This document shows, in pieces, positions 38,061-50,094 of a stretch of DNA of 64,000 nt. Under the pieces are notes generated by a model. That model had not been told where the DNA came from and made no database searches. It saw only the letters and a list, made by a program, of their open reading frames with translations. Origin of the DNA: Rhytidiadelphus loreus. Taxonomy: Eukaryota; Streptophyta; Bryopsida; Hypnales; Hylocomiaceae. Location: NCBI GenBank assembly GCA_947034895.1, contig OX344763.1, forward strand, positions 31,061,025 through 31,125,024, in the 5' to 3' direction. How positions within the stretch are numbered: position 1 is the first letter of the stretch; the number at the start of each line of letters is the position of its first letter. The position numbers and the translations under genes were made by a program.

Positions 38061-39779
38061 ATAAAGTGAAAAAAAAAAGATTTCTTCACTTTTCAAACCA
38101 TTATTGAACATATATTCATCATATTCTAATATTCATGAGAAAATTTGTGATTGAAAGTTAGGACTTTTTTGTGAATAATTTTTAGAGATAGATTTTTCTC
38201 GGCTTGAATTTTTAGGGACATACTATTTTCAATGCTTTACAAATTAACCATATTTTATTTCATTCTTTAAAAAATATTTCAAAAGCTAGAATATTCTCTA
38301 AAATAGGTTGTTTTGAGTCCAAAATGGCAATTGTTCCTTGCAACAATCCTACCACATTTTTGAAAAACAAAAAAATGCACCTATATTGTAATACAATAAA
38401 TGCACTTGGCCAAGTGCCAAAATTACAAATTGCGTAGTCTTAATTGTCTCCATGAGTTACTCGTAACCTTTAAACTTTATCTTTAGGTTTTGATCATCTT
38501 AATTAAAGTCTTAATTGTCATCTTCTTTTCAATACTAACAATGTGGCGAAAAGAGATACTACACCCTACCAACCTCCAACCCCTCTGTTGCCAAAAAATT
38601 CTGAATTGTCCGATTAATAAATTCTGAAATTTAAACACCCTCCACCCTCCACGCTATTGATCTTGAATTATAAAATTAAACCATCACTGTTGATCTTCAT
38701 GAGATGGAATATGGGTGAGAAATGAAAATATGGACTATGGATATGAAAATACAAATACAAAAATATGGTTTCAAATATCCCATATTGTTTGTCAACCAAA
38801 TTGATGTCATACAAATACAAATATGGAATATTGTGTGTAAATCAAGTATTGGTCTCGTTTTCTATTGACCATTGACTAAGTGACATATGTACTCCTTTCA
38901 ATTTTTTTGAAAAACTTAACAACAATTGGGATAATGTCACGTGTATTGCTTTTGAAGATGTTGATTTCACACTAAATCATAGCACAAAGCCCAAAAAATT
39001 GATAAAATTAACAAACTTGTGAAGTTATATGGTGACATGAATTTGTGAACAACTTTTGACCTACATTTTTTTTAGGTCTCAAATTATGGTGATACGTTAT
39101 TTTAATATTATACTAGTTATCTATATTTTATTTTATTTTTTGAATATTTTATTTCCAAAAGGTCATATTATAGTGAGTACTAGCCCAAATACTACAAAAT
39201 TGACCAATCATTCTTGCAATCACCCAATCCTATTCTACTCTTATTATTCTTGTTCATTACTCTCAAACTATTACCAATCATTTATAGTCATCTATGTCTT
39301 CAATGATTGAAAATATAATCATAAATATAACCATTGATAGCCATTTTTCTACTAGAGTTAGGGATTTAGCTATCTTGCAATGGAATGTGGCCCTTTCATT
39401 AGAAGCACAATCCAAACCTATGAAGCTCTCTTTATCACACATTGATTAATTCAAAAAATCTCTTCCATTGATGAGGCCACCCAGAATACCAAAGTCTGAA
39501 AAAAAAAAAATTGACCAAATGACCAACAAGAACAATTTTAACAAGTTCATTAGGGGGAGTTAAAGTTGGGAGCTTTCATTCCTCCAACTCATTGAAGAAA
39601 TGCATGTGGAAGGACATGAAAGTAGATAAAGAAAAATCCACTTTTTCCAACTCGTTGAAGAATCTTGTATACATCCAAGAGGGGGGGAGTAAGACTTCCT
39701 CAAACTCATATAACCTCTAAAGCACTAAATTGCATTTTTTGGCAACATAGCAATTTGGAGCAACTCACTATAAATGGAA

Positions 39780-40400
39780 TTTTTTCTTTCTTTGAAATTT
39801 TCACACATGTGCCCAAGGAGTAGCCCAACAGTTTTTATAATTTTTGACTACATGGTTAAAATTTTATTGTATGATATGTAATTTTCATTATTTGGTGGTC
39901 AATTCAAGTAGCTAAAAAGACTTCTTTCAAAATCATATTTTTAAGAAATAAAAAAGTTTGAATTTTTTCTAAATTTATATATATGTGGAAAGTTTTGAAT
40001 CATTCCATTTTGATTAATGGAAAGAAAGTTATGAGGAGTTTTAGTTTGTGGGTAGTTTGCAGGTAGTTATGGAGTTTCTATTCTAAGATAAACGTTGAAG
40101 CCCTTTATTTAACTCAATTTTCAATAGTTTTGAAAAAAATAAAAAAGAGTAGTTGTAGATTGTTTATTACAACGTTGCAACCATTGGATTGTCATTTTTC
40201 AATTCCATAAACAAATTGTTAACAATTAGTATTTTGAATCAATAATTTTCTATTTTTTTCTACTTAATATTTTTTTCCTATATGTTGTACAATTCCAAAT
40301 GATCTAAAATATTTCAAGCATGTAGCCAACTTGCCTTGAAGAATGATTCCAAAGAAGCACCACCATTTTAAACATTTTTCATATAAATGTGACCTTGTGA
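39780..40400 (-). repeat. Dispersed repeat family R3, inverted copy
   Basis: Inverted relative of 53,600-54,140. Matching blocks include gcatgtagccaacttgccttg against caaggcaagttggctacat, and gactacatgg against ccatgtagtc. The 53.6 kb copy is inside the large CACTA-type element, so that element contains sequence also found outside it. Confidence 0.55.
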
Positions 40401-40429
40401 AGTGAAGCTACCCATTTAGGGATTAACCC

Positions 40430-41170
40430 TAAATGTGCTCGGGGGGGCACTTAGAGTGTCCATTAGAAACCAATTTAATTTTTGAATTCTAAGTAAAATA
40501 AAATAAAATAAATATGAATAGATTTTCCTCCTTTAAAAGTTTATGTTTTGAATTATTGATATTTTTATTTGTTATTAATAATTAGTTACAAATTTTTGAA
40601 GTGAAAGGATATATTATAGAATTGAAAAATAACTTTCACACTCCTATATTATATAAGAAAAAACTGCCTAAAAAATGAACAAAAAATTATTAAAAATAAC
40701 TCTCTATTGAAAGCTCATTTTGAGTTGAATATTGCATTACATAAGATTTGGTGCCTCTGCGAGACCACGAGTTATAATGCTATGATAACTAGGGAAAGAG
40801 GCTACCACCTCATTTCTCAAATATATATATATATATATATATTTCTTTTCTTTTTCAATATTTTTATGCATTTGAAGGTTTTTTAAAATAAAATATAAAT
40901 ATAAAAAATTGGATTTTTTTTCTTCTGACAGTTGGCCATTCCTTCATTGTAAGGGGAACAATGAAGGGAATAGGCCTGAAATAGTCTCTCGAAGGCCCCA
41001 AATATCATCTAATGATTCAATGGTCATCTAAATGTGTTCTCTGTAATTATTTGAGTTGAAAAACATGTCATTTTAGTTCATTTTCAACCTCTTCTAAAAA
41101 TCATTTTATATTTTATTTGAGTTGAAAATTTTGGCAATAGAAACCTATACTCATTATTTAACAATGCTCA
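40430..41170 (-). repeat. Inverted relative of the 7.7-8.3 kb TIR element
   Basis: Read in reverse complement this matches the interior of 7704-8304, for example the ttatataatatagg segment, the block on ctttcaatagaaag, and the aattttgagc...ttaacaatg block. Its ends differ from the 7.7 kb copy, so it is either truncated or a different subfamily member. Confidence 0.5.
40820..40842. repeat. AT dinucleotide microsatellite
   Basis: An uninterrupted alternating AT run of about 23 bases. Confidence 0.85.
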
Positions 41171-41274
41171 AAATTTTAGGTTGCAATGATAGTTTATTAG
41201 AAACCACTTGTTTGCACATGTTTTGTTGTAGTAGAATTAAGTGCACCCTCCAAGCCCTTGTGGCCATTTTTTAG

Positions 41275-41470
41275 GTCAAAAAACATTTAAAACTACCATT
41301 TTCAATGCAAACAACAAAAAATTTAAACAATCGTTTCTTTTGCATATTCAACTATAGGATCTTGCACTAGACTAGTATGAAGAAATTTCATAAACTTTGA
41401 CCATATCAATCACAGTCAAGATATAAGCATTTAAAGTGAAAAAAAACAAGTTTCTTTTGCTCCTAGTAGA
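41275..41470 (+). repeat. Dispersed repeat family R1, copy 2
   Basis: Same landmarks and orientation as 36,740-36,945: cattttcaatgcaaac, ctataggatcttgca, aaactttgacc, gatataagcatttaaag. Confidence 0.55.
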
Positions 41471-43239
41471 ACTAGATTATAAGGCTTGGAATCCTCTTTA
41501 CTTAAAATTTTTGTACTACAAATGGTGAATAATTTTTTACATAGAAGAATTGAGTTGAGATTTCAAGAATGAAAATCCCCCCTCATGATTTCATCCTTTG
41601 ATATTATTTTAGAAAGTAAACTAAACCATGGGCAACTTTTTTTTTAAATTCTTCAAATTGAGTTCATAATCATATTCAATACATGATTTGGAATTTTTTT
41701 GCTAAGATTTCCCACAAAACAAGAAGCTTCATAACTTTCACATCACTAATCAAAATGTAATGAATCAAATCTGTCCACATAGACAAAAATATAATTTGAA
41801 AAATAATTTTTTTTAAATAATTTCAAGTTTCCTTCTTTTTTTTGTTGCCTACCCTTGCTTGTTTGGGGCTTATTGTAGTATAACTTTTACTTTCGGGCAC
41901 TGATTGAAATAAAATTATATCCTCCAAAAACTAGTTAATATTTCTATCTTGAAAAAAAATTAATCTTGCCAAAAATTTAGATCATAGGTACTTGCCTTGA
42001 ACTTTCAAGAGTACCCAAGGGGACTTTTGGAACTTTAGGGGGTTAACCTCAAATAGAAGGTCACTTAAAATCCTAAGACTCTTGCTAAATGGATGGGCTA
42101 TTTTGCATTCTTGAAACTAATCCTAGTCTCAAAGTGTTGAAGGATGCTCCTTGAATGGATGAAGATTGTGGAGTTATTATCTTAGTTATATCCACTAGAT
42201 TAGTGTCTAGTTAGAGCCTGTTTACATTGGTAATCAGAAATAGAGGCCCATCTAGTTTGACTACGGGTATAGAGGAGAAAAAACTCTAAAATCTTGAATT
42301 ATAGTTTTGAAAGCAAGCTTTGGTCCAGGGATCGGAAGGTTGAAGAATGTTTTCAACTTTTGCAAAGTTGGAGGCTGGAAGTTGAACAGGCTTGGATCCC
42401 TCTAGCACCACAATGATTGAAACGCGCTCTTACAATGTAGTTTAGTGGAGTGTTAATAAAGTATTTTTGGGGAATTTGAAAGAACTAAGCAAAGAATAGA
42501 ATAGTCATATGAACCTTAGTATTTAGTGAATCTGAAATCCATTGGAATTATAACATATAAATTATTGTTAAAAAAACACTTTTTTTAAACTCTAAAGTCC
42601 CATTGTCTCGTAAGGAGACAAAATGGATTACAGGTAGGCTCCTACGGTTTCAATTTTCGTCATGTTTTTTTGAATTTTTTTCTCAAGATAAGAAAACACA
42701 TCAAATTTCTAGGAATATAATTTTAATTTCAACTGGTCTCAAAAAAATCACTAAAAGTCAAAATAAAATTTTCAAAATTTTGTTTTTCATAAAAAATACT
42801 CTTATCTACATGGAATGATTTGATTCATTCTATTTGGACTTAATGATGAGAAAGTTATGAAGAATCTTGATTTTTTGGCAATCTAAGCATCTTCTTCAAA
42901 AAATAACTTATAGGATTCATTTTTTAATGGAATTTTCACGATTCTTATAAAAAATTGTTTGACAAGGCCATTCACTTGCTAGAACTATCTCACTATTGGG
43001 ATTATTGTGTTCAATTCCATATTAGAGCTATTAACAATTTGTTTTGTGTTCAATCTTGGACCTACTTCTACTTAACAATTCTTTGAAGAATGAAAATCAA
43101 GTGTTTTTTTTAGTTTTTTTTCCCTAGACTTTCAACATAATTCTTCCTTCAACATATAATTTTTATTTAATTCAACATGTGCAGTGCAAAAAATTTAAGC
43201 TAAAAAGATTTAAGACTTAAAAATCCTAGTAGACAAGGT

Positions 43240-43410
43240 GCAAAAAAATGGATTATTTTTACTTCAAATACAAATATTTTACAATCTACGTAGTCAAAGC
43301 TTTTGAAATTTCATCCACACATTCTTATACAAGTCTAATGCACGATCCTATAGGTAGATATGCAAGAAAAACAATTTCTAAAGTTTTTTGCACTTTGCAA
43401 TAGAAATGGC
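43240..43410 (-). repeat. Dispersed repeat family R1, inverted copy
   Basis: Reverse complement shows the R1 order: tgccatttctattgcaaag, ctataggatcgtgca, a block on gatgaaatttcaaaag, and agattgtaaaatatttg. Confidence 0.5.
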
Positions 43411-44561
43411 AGTTTTGAGTGGAATTTTATGAATAAAGGCCTTGGAACTTTAGGAGTTAAAGAATAGGGCCAAAAACAAGACTATTTTTCTTGTATTCAC
43501 CATCCTTCAAAAGAGACAAACATGTTTGTCATGAAAATACAGAGGTGCTTGAAGTGAAAAAATTGAATTGAATTCAGGTTCCATGCTAACACACTATTTG
43601 GCACATTGACAAACTATAGATGAAATTGTGGATGAAACTTGCTAGGGTTTTATTAGGGTTTGTTTTCAGGGATTGCATATCTCGCCATCTCCCATGTTGA
43701 GGTTGTTTTGGTTGGAGCTTCTTCATGTAGCGCGCTAATTGATCAATTGTTTGACAATGAGAAGGCATAGCAAAACAAACAAGAGATTGTACGTCACGAG
43801 GTTTCCTTTTTTTTGTGTTTGTGTTTGTGTCACGTAGTCTTGGGTGAGATTGATGTCTCTTGTTTGTGTTTGTAGTTGTGTCGTGCAACAATTCTATAAA
43901 TAAGTTTTTTGTTGTTTGTCCAAGGTTACATTGTATTGAATTGAAACAATTTCAAAATACTTAAGAATTTCTTTTGTTTAAATTAAAAAATTTACATGCT
44001 TTCTTTTTAAAAAATTATAAGTTAAAATTAGGGAATTTTAGGACCATTAATTATTTTTTATGGAAAAATCAACCATTGTTACTTTAATGACAAATGGCCC
44101 CCCTGGCTTTGGTTTTTATTAATTCATAAGTTCAAGAAAATCAGCTCTTCATGGGATTATGGAGTGATAATAACCCTATAACTAATTAACCCCTCAAAAG
44201 AGTGAACATTTACTATACATTGATTTTTGGAGAAAAAAAATTAGAACTTTAAATTAGAACTTTGAAAAAAACATACTCCTTTTCAAAAATATACTTTTAG
44301 TACATTGTCAACAATTAGTCATCAAGAACTTTATGGTGTATGAATATTGTGCATTGAAGCTTTATCAATATAATTTGGTGTCAACTTTTGTGCCAACACA
44401 ATATCAAAGTGATTGGAAAAATTACACTAAAGTAGCCTCTATTGTCAAAATGGCATTAGAAATTCTTGTCCAACTTTTTTGATGGTCAACAACAAGTAAT
44501 AAAAAACAAAGATCCATAGCAATTGAAAATGTTTATAATTGCAGTATAAATCTCTCTCTCC

Positions 44562-45507
44562 CTAAGAGCGAGTGCAAAAGTAAAACAAATTACCATTGCA
44601 TGAATGATTTACAAGGTATGTTCTTCCACATAAAAAAACTAGAACTGCAATTACAATTCCAACTATGGTTCCTGGATTGAGGGATGTTGAGGATTTGGAA
44701 GGTGCCAATGTACTACTCCGTGGGGGGGGTGTAAATGGTCCAACAATAAGTGCAAATCTCATGCCTAAATTGCAACTCTGGACATCATCTTCAGCTATAT
44801 AGTAAGTGTCAGCTTCATTGGTAGTATTTGTTGTAACTTGCAATAAAAATGGTCGACCAGCGGCACCATATAACGTTGGCGTTGAAGTGTCCAAATAACA
44901 TGTACTGTAATTTGTTTTGGAAAGTGTGGACACAAATCCACTTTGAGGGCGATTAAATTCTGCAAAAAAAAATCATGAATTGAAATGGACAAGAATATAT
45001 TTACGAATCCATGTTCAAAGATAATTGAATTCAATTGGACCTCAATATTTAAAAATAATTCCCAAGAGTTGATACTTGGTTATGGAAGTAATGATTTGAA
45101 ATATCTTACTTGTGCACCGTTGGATAAAATGAGGAATGAATGGAAGAAATTAAGTAGTTGTAGGGCTGGGGGGGCATAAAGTAATTTGGCATGAAATCAA
45201 CACCTTCTTTGTATTGAAAAGAAAAGAAGAGAGACAAACCAAGAATTTTATTAAGATGATCAAAAACCTAAAGATTAAATTTAGAGGTTAGGAGTAACTC
45301 ACGGAGACAATCTCTTGTCTCAAATGCAATGCTTAATGCCCACTTGGAATAATAGGTACTATTGTTCAGCACTACTTCCCATATGCAACCAACCCCACCC
45401 ACTTCATGGACATTGTTACATTCCACAGGGGATTGCACACCCGCATCTCCTTTATGCAATCCGAAAAGAATTGCAAGAATGATCCCAATGCTCTTCGTTA
45501 TTGCCAT
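44562..45507 (-). CDS. Early-nodulin-like phytocyanin without copper ligands, 2 exons
   Basis: Exons on the minus strand: 45,507-45,303 and 44,959-44,562, joined by a 343-base GT-AG intron, giving 200 residues. A signal peptide spans about residues 1-22 (hydrophobic SIGIILAILFGL). The plastocyanin-like domain follows (about 30-143): W43, YYSKWA at 52-57, TNYSTC at 84-89, and SCNLGMRFALIV at 130-141. The cysteine pair C89/C131 fits the conserved phytocyanin disulphide. The copper-ligand positions (His, Cys, His in uclacyanin-type proteins) read SGFV, YYIAED and VQSC, so copper binding is unlikely, as in ENODL proteins. A Pro/Ser/Thr-rich linker (144-165) and a hydrophobic stretch (167-179) suggest an arabinogalactan-type region with a membrane or GPI anchor. 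The tail after that segment is longer than usual, and a cryptic donor near there might lead to another exon. Expected at the cell surface. Confidence 0.8.
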
Positions 45508-46790
45508 CTGAAATCCCACGAACACGTTGTTAATGAATGAATTGAAAGACAACAATGTATTAGTACATGAAATGGCCAATACATGATTATGAGCGGAGTG
45601 CACAACACTTTCTAAAACTAGGTGTGTAAATCAAAACTGATCCACATTTTAGAATTCTAGTACGAGAGTCTTCACTACTAGTAATCAAATTTCTCATGTA
45701 GGTCTTCTTGTGGGTCATTTTCCTAGTCTATGTAGACCATGTTTCTACTAGTGTTTGTTGTTGATGAAAACCCTCATATTCTCTTCTTCCTTCAAATGTT
45801 GGTAATCCATCAAACTTGTTATGAAATTGAAGCTACAGTAGAAAATCTCCTACACTGTCTTGTTGATTGTTAACTTTCCACTACTTCTCCTGCATCTAGT
45901 TCGTTTCTTTCCAACAGTTCAATCAATGAAAACCTGCACCGACTCAAGTATATTCTCAAGCATAATGCATCATTCATCGTGAAGTCAAATCGTCAATTTC
46001 TATAGATTGGACTATTGGAGCGATTCTGAGCACCAAAAAATTTGTGACATCATCATCGTCACAAACTCTAAAAGAACTAACACAAGCATCTGTTTTGGTT
46101 TCGTACTGCAACACCCCACCTGCAATGTCGGTGCCAGAATGGCATCAAATTCCTGTCAATTTAACAACCCAAATTGCCCATTCAACGAAAACTAAGTGAG
46201 TAAGCTTAACAATTCAGACAGAGCCTGATGCAGATTGAAGTGGAGATGTCAGACAGTACCTGATTAGTGCCTCGAATCCGTACAGTTACAACCACGCTCC
46301 ACGCTCCACCGACAGAGATCCCGGCCAAGCGTGCACCAAAAACTAAACTCTAATAATCTAATGTACTTACCTCCGCTTTGTACCGTTCCCAACTTACGTG
46401 GTATACTAGTTCTACCGAAACAGCTCTTTATAATATTGTATTACGGTACTCTCCTTCAACAAAAAAATTCATTAACAAATCATGTTTCCAAGCTAGGATT
46501 ACAAGAAGGAAAACGTACACACAGAGCAGAGCAGGACATAGACTGCGAACTCTCTGTCCTCTCATAGCAATAAATGAACACAATTCAGTCGGCAGAAGTG
46601 CAGACAATTGTACAGTAGCTTTGAATATAAAAATACTATTAACTGCGGTTCGTGTGTGATGGAAAGCCGGGTCCGTCAACTTGGCTTTCCACAGGACACG
46701 TTAAGAATATTTTGAAGGTAGGAGAGGACCGACTGAGAATACGCCGATAGAATCCGAAGTTGAAGGTAGGAGGTCCCTGAAGCGCCCATT
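45508..46790. other. Upstream region of the phytocyanin gene
   Basis: No further gene is supported. The stretch is moderately AT-rich with a more balanced part at about 46.2-46.4 kb, which could hold the promoter of the minus-strand phytocyanin gene. An in-frame upstream extension of its first exon (ATG at 45,603) exists, but it would put 32 residues before the signal peptide, so I prefer the internal start. Confidence 0.4.
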
Positions 46791-46792
46791 TA

Positions 46793-47890
46793 AGAGATGA
46801 AACTGAATTTGTGGAGATGAAACTTCTTGAAATATTTTTGAGTAAATTTTTCTTGAAAGACAAATGGAGTTGACGTCTAACCCAAGTCGTTTCATATTTT
46901 TTGGAGCTTTATGGAATAAGTTATGAATTTTTGAAGTTGAAATGGCATAGGATTCTAAAATCCATGCCCACCTCCTCAAATGTACATTGTGGGTACAATG
47001 AAAAAGCTACAAAATAAAAGCTCACCAAATGGTGTGTACAAAAAATTGTGTACATTTGAAGAGGTGGGCAATTTTAGAGCCTAAGTACTTTGAGAACCTC
47101 CTACATGAATGTAGGAGACCCTATTTGTGCCATTGTGCCTCAATGGTGTACATTCCAAACTTCGAAATGTTCTCCACTAATACATAATGGCCCTGAAGTG
47201 GAGCTAAGTAGTAGTTTTATGAAACAAATAGGATCTCTTAATTACCTTGTGTGAGGTTGTGAGCTAGTCCAAAAAACATTGGCAAATTTTCACTACAGTC
47301 TTACTACATGCTGGCTACTTCAAGGCTAGGAAAAAAAATGGGTGAAAATATGGATGAAATTAATTGTCAGACCTTCTTGAAAAAAAGCCCAAGATTGACC
47401 AATATTTGGATGTCGAAAGCTAATAATAATAGATAACATTATGGATGAATGCACACATGTGGATGATTCTATCCATTTTTCCCCTTTCCTTACTAGCATA
47501 CATTTCTTGTACAAGTTGCTTTACCAAAGAAAGAAAAAAATAATAATAATTTGGTTGTTGTTGGTGAGCCCTCTTGAGGCCTGGATGAGTGACACGGGAA
47601 AAAATTCTTGCATATGCTTGAAGTTATACCAGTAAGGTAGGTTGCTCTAAAAGCAACCACTAACACACATGTACATTTCACTTTCTCCAATGCACAAATA
47701 ATGTACATTTTAGGAGGGGATTTAAATAGCTTTTAGCGATCACTGCATTTCAACTTCAAAAATTCATAACTAATTCCAAAAAGGTCCAAAAAATATGATA
47801 CGACTTGGGTTCGATGCCAATTCCATTTTTCTTCCTACAAAAATTTACTGAAAATTGTTTCAAGGAGTTTCAAGGAGTTTAGCTTCACGC
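46793..47890. mobile_element. About 1.1-kb foldback element
   Basis: The outer arms (about 46,793-46,965 and 47,720-47,890) are imperfect reverse complements: ttttgagtaaatttttcttg against the aaaaatttactgaaaa end, aacccaagtcg against cgacttgggtt, and tgaatttttgaagttgaaat against atttcaacttcaaaaattca. A second, inner inverted repeat at 46,945-47,090 centres on cccacctcctcaaatgtaca and its complement. No coding region is visible. Termini and target duplication are not resolved. Confidence 0.55.
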
Positions 47891-48012
47891 CGAATGCAAT
47901 TCAGCTCTTACAAGGTCGCTAGGCAAGAGCAGACTACCCTTATCGATAGCAATCAGGCACCAATTTTGCACAAGCAGCGCTGATTTCAAGAGGCCAGGAC
48001 AAGGTCAGAGCT

Positions 48013-48366
48013 TCAGTTGCCGGGCGCCCGCGTCTTGAAGATTCTCACCTTGACTTCAGTGACCTTAGCTTCAGTCGTCGGTACATGAATTGGGTTAAGA
48101 TTCTCGCTGCAGACGCTGCGGATCAGGCGATTGTTGCTCCCAGCAAGCAAGCTAATTAATGAAGTTGCCGCCGTAGGAGCTCCTCCGGAGCTGCGCCGCG
48201 CCGCGCCCTCCATCTCTTTTTGTCGGCCGGTACAGACATCGAGCAAACGAGTTGCACAATCATCTGTACTATACTCCATAATTATGATTTTGATTCCAAC
48301 ACTGTGTCTGCAGAACAGTAGTATCCATTGAAGGCGCGGTGTGCAGGACTGAAGCCTCCTCCCCAA
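48013..48366 (-). CDS. Unidentified small ORF in a GC-richer island
   Basis: An open frame of 117 codons on the minus strand ends at 48,013; a more natural start is the ATG at 48,279, giving 88 residues. The product is hydrophilic with a charged C-terminal half (TEAKVTEVKVRIFKTRAPGN) and no signal peptide or membrane segment. I recognise no family. The only support is base composition: about 47.9-48.4 kb is clearly less AT-rich than its surroundings. It could be a small gene, one exon of a lost gene, or chance. Confidence 0.25.
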   Translation of the reverse strand: MGRRLQSCTPRLQWILLFCRHSVGIKIIIMEYSTDDCATRLLDVCTGRQKEMEGAARRSSGGAPTAATSLISLLAGSNNRLIRSVCSENLNPIHVPTTEAKVTEVKVRIFKTRAPGN

Positions 48367-48687
48367 GCGTTGATCCGGACCTCTCTTTCTGAGGAAATTT
48401 GGTCAACTTGTGTGTTTTCTATCTGTCCATAGCTTTAGTGTCTCTCGTGATGTGAGATCATTGAGCAGAAAAAGCAGCAGCAGAAGACAAAGATAAATCC
48501 CATTGCTTGTCTTGTTGCCAAATTCAGTGAGCAGAAAAGGAAGATTTCATGTTTCACCAACATCAGTGAACAACTCTGACTATTGGTTGAGATTGGTCAA
48601 TCTTGAAAGGAATCAATACATGGAGAATTCTTACTTGATCTCTCTCCCACTCATCAGGGTTACATCGGTTAGTACAAGTTCTCACTT

Positions 48688-48810
48688 CACTAGTAAAAAA
48701 TCTGAAATTTTTGTTATTTTGGACGCGTTGTTTTGGACAAAATCTAACAGAAATCTGTTGTCCAAAACAACGCATCCAAAATGACAGAAATTTCAGATTT
48801 TCTACTAGTG
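48688..48810. mobile_element. CACTA-type MITE, 123 bp, target duplication CTT
   Basis: It begins cactagta and ends tactagtg. The two halves are near-complete reverse complements, for example aaaatctgaaattt against aaatttcagatttt and ttggacgcgttgttttggac against its complement. The three bases ctt are duplicated on both sides (48,685-48,687 and 48,811-48,813). A CACTA terminus with a 3-bp duplication defines the superfamily. It is too short to code and could fold into a perfect-looking hairpin. Confidence 0.85.
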
Positions 48811-49379
48811 CTTGGACTTTGTAGCTCCCTTGTTACCGGTTTGACATGGTAGGAGGCCCTTAGTAGTGTAAAAGTAGTCCTTTGATCATTTTTGTGGTTG
48901 AGTAGGGTTCTCGATCTTTTCCAAGCACCAAGTACTATGATTTTGCAAGAGTAGGATTTCATTACACCTACCAAGAGAATGAAAGTCTTCTTGATAGGTC
49001 TAATGAATCCTTGAGTGGCCATGGCTACTGGTCTAAGTACATGGAGAAAATACACTTGGAGAAATGATGATTGACCTCCTCTTTGAGGGTGTTGGATCCC
49101 TCAAAATGTTTGTCAATAAATTTTCCTTTACAAACAAGAAGAAGCCACATGTAATGCGGGCTATTTCTTTCTATGTTCCAAGTCTTGTTTCTTTGCAACT
49201 GAAGTCCCACTTCAAGGCTACATTCTGCCTTCTTGGAGAATAGAAGGTGAATAAAAAAATATTATAGATGGGGCTTGGAAGGCCAAAGTCCTAATTCTTA
49301 GTCCCAAGTTTTCTCATGAACATTAGTACAAGATGAACATATGTTCAATAATGGATTTAAAAGTTGGAAAAAACATTTT

Positions 49380-49620
49380 ACCAAGGGTACTTTAGGCACA
49401 CAATTTGCAATGAATAGATTTGTTTGTAAAATCAACCTACAAAGATGCTTGATTTAGTGTTAATCTTATCAAATTATGTACAAAACAATAGATGGAATTT
49501 GGAGTTCCAATTAGGTCTCCATTTTTGCTAAACCCAACTTGGATTCGAAGTCCCATTTCCTTGATGTCAAAACCTCCCCAAAGTACTACCATTTAGGCAT
49601 TTTTGGATGCATATGGCTTT
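49380..49620 (-). repeat. Dispersed repeat family R2, inverted copy
   Basis: Reverse-complement relative of 37,830-38,060; see that entry for shared blocks. Confidence 0.55.
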
Positions 49621-49978
49621 GGTCTCCATGCCCTCATTCGCCCCATTGTTCCACCCCAAGTCTTTGCTTCCTTTGGGTACTCAACTAGTTGACAACAACT
49701 TCTGTACACCGATCCTCACAATCTAGCACGCCAAAGGAATGATCGTTGACAAATGCCGCACTAAGTGCAACAACAATGTGAGACCGGGATGATGGTGTCA
49801 CGGTCCTCCAAACTGTCCACTACATGGGCAGTTCGTGCATTCGGCCAAAAAAACATGCATTCGTGACCAAAAAATAAAATATACACCGGTGTATCACCTT
49901 TGTTAAATGGTGCATACTGTAACCTTGAATGCGGCGCATTTGCACGTGTTCTAAAAATAGGGTGAATATAAATCTTAA

Positions 49979-50089
49979 CACTACAAGAAATTGAGTGTCC
50001 ACAATGACTTTGAAATGACTACAAAATGACTACTCTAGTCACTTTGCAATCATTTCACAGTCATTGTGGACACTCAATTTCTTGTAGTG
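49979..50089. mobile_element. CACTA-type MITE, 111 bp, target duplication TAA
   Basis: It has perfect 31-base terminal inverted repeats, starting cactacaagaaattgagtg, around a 49-base centre that is itself nearly palindromic. The target duplication taa is at 49,976-49,978 and 50,090-50,092. The perfect termini suggest a recent insertion. It interrupts the start of the R4 repeat array. Confidence 0.92.
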
Positions 50090-50094
50090 TAAGT

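Larger units (their letters stand above)
35740..44560. other. AT-rich repeat region without genes
   Basis: No supported gene is present. The region is built largely from dispersed repeat pieces that recur in both orientations here and at 49-54 kb (entries below). It includes an (AT)n tract at 40,820-40,842. The open frames are short and not protein-like. Confidence 0.65.

Noticed and set aside
45674..45752. Possible very short CACTA element (cactactagta ... tactagtg)
   Set aside because: The flanking triplets differ (ctt versus ttt) and the arms match only over about ten bases.
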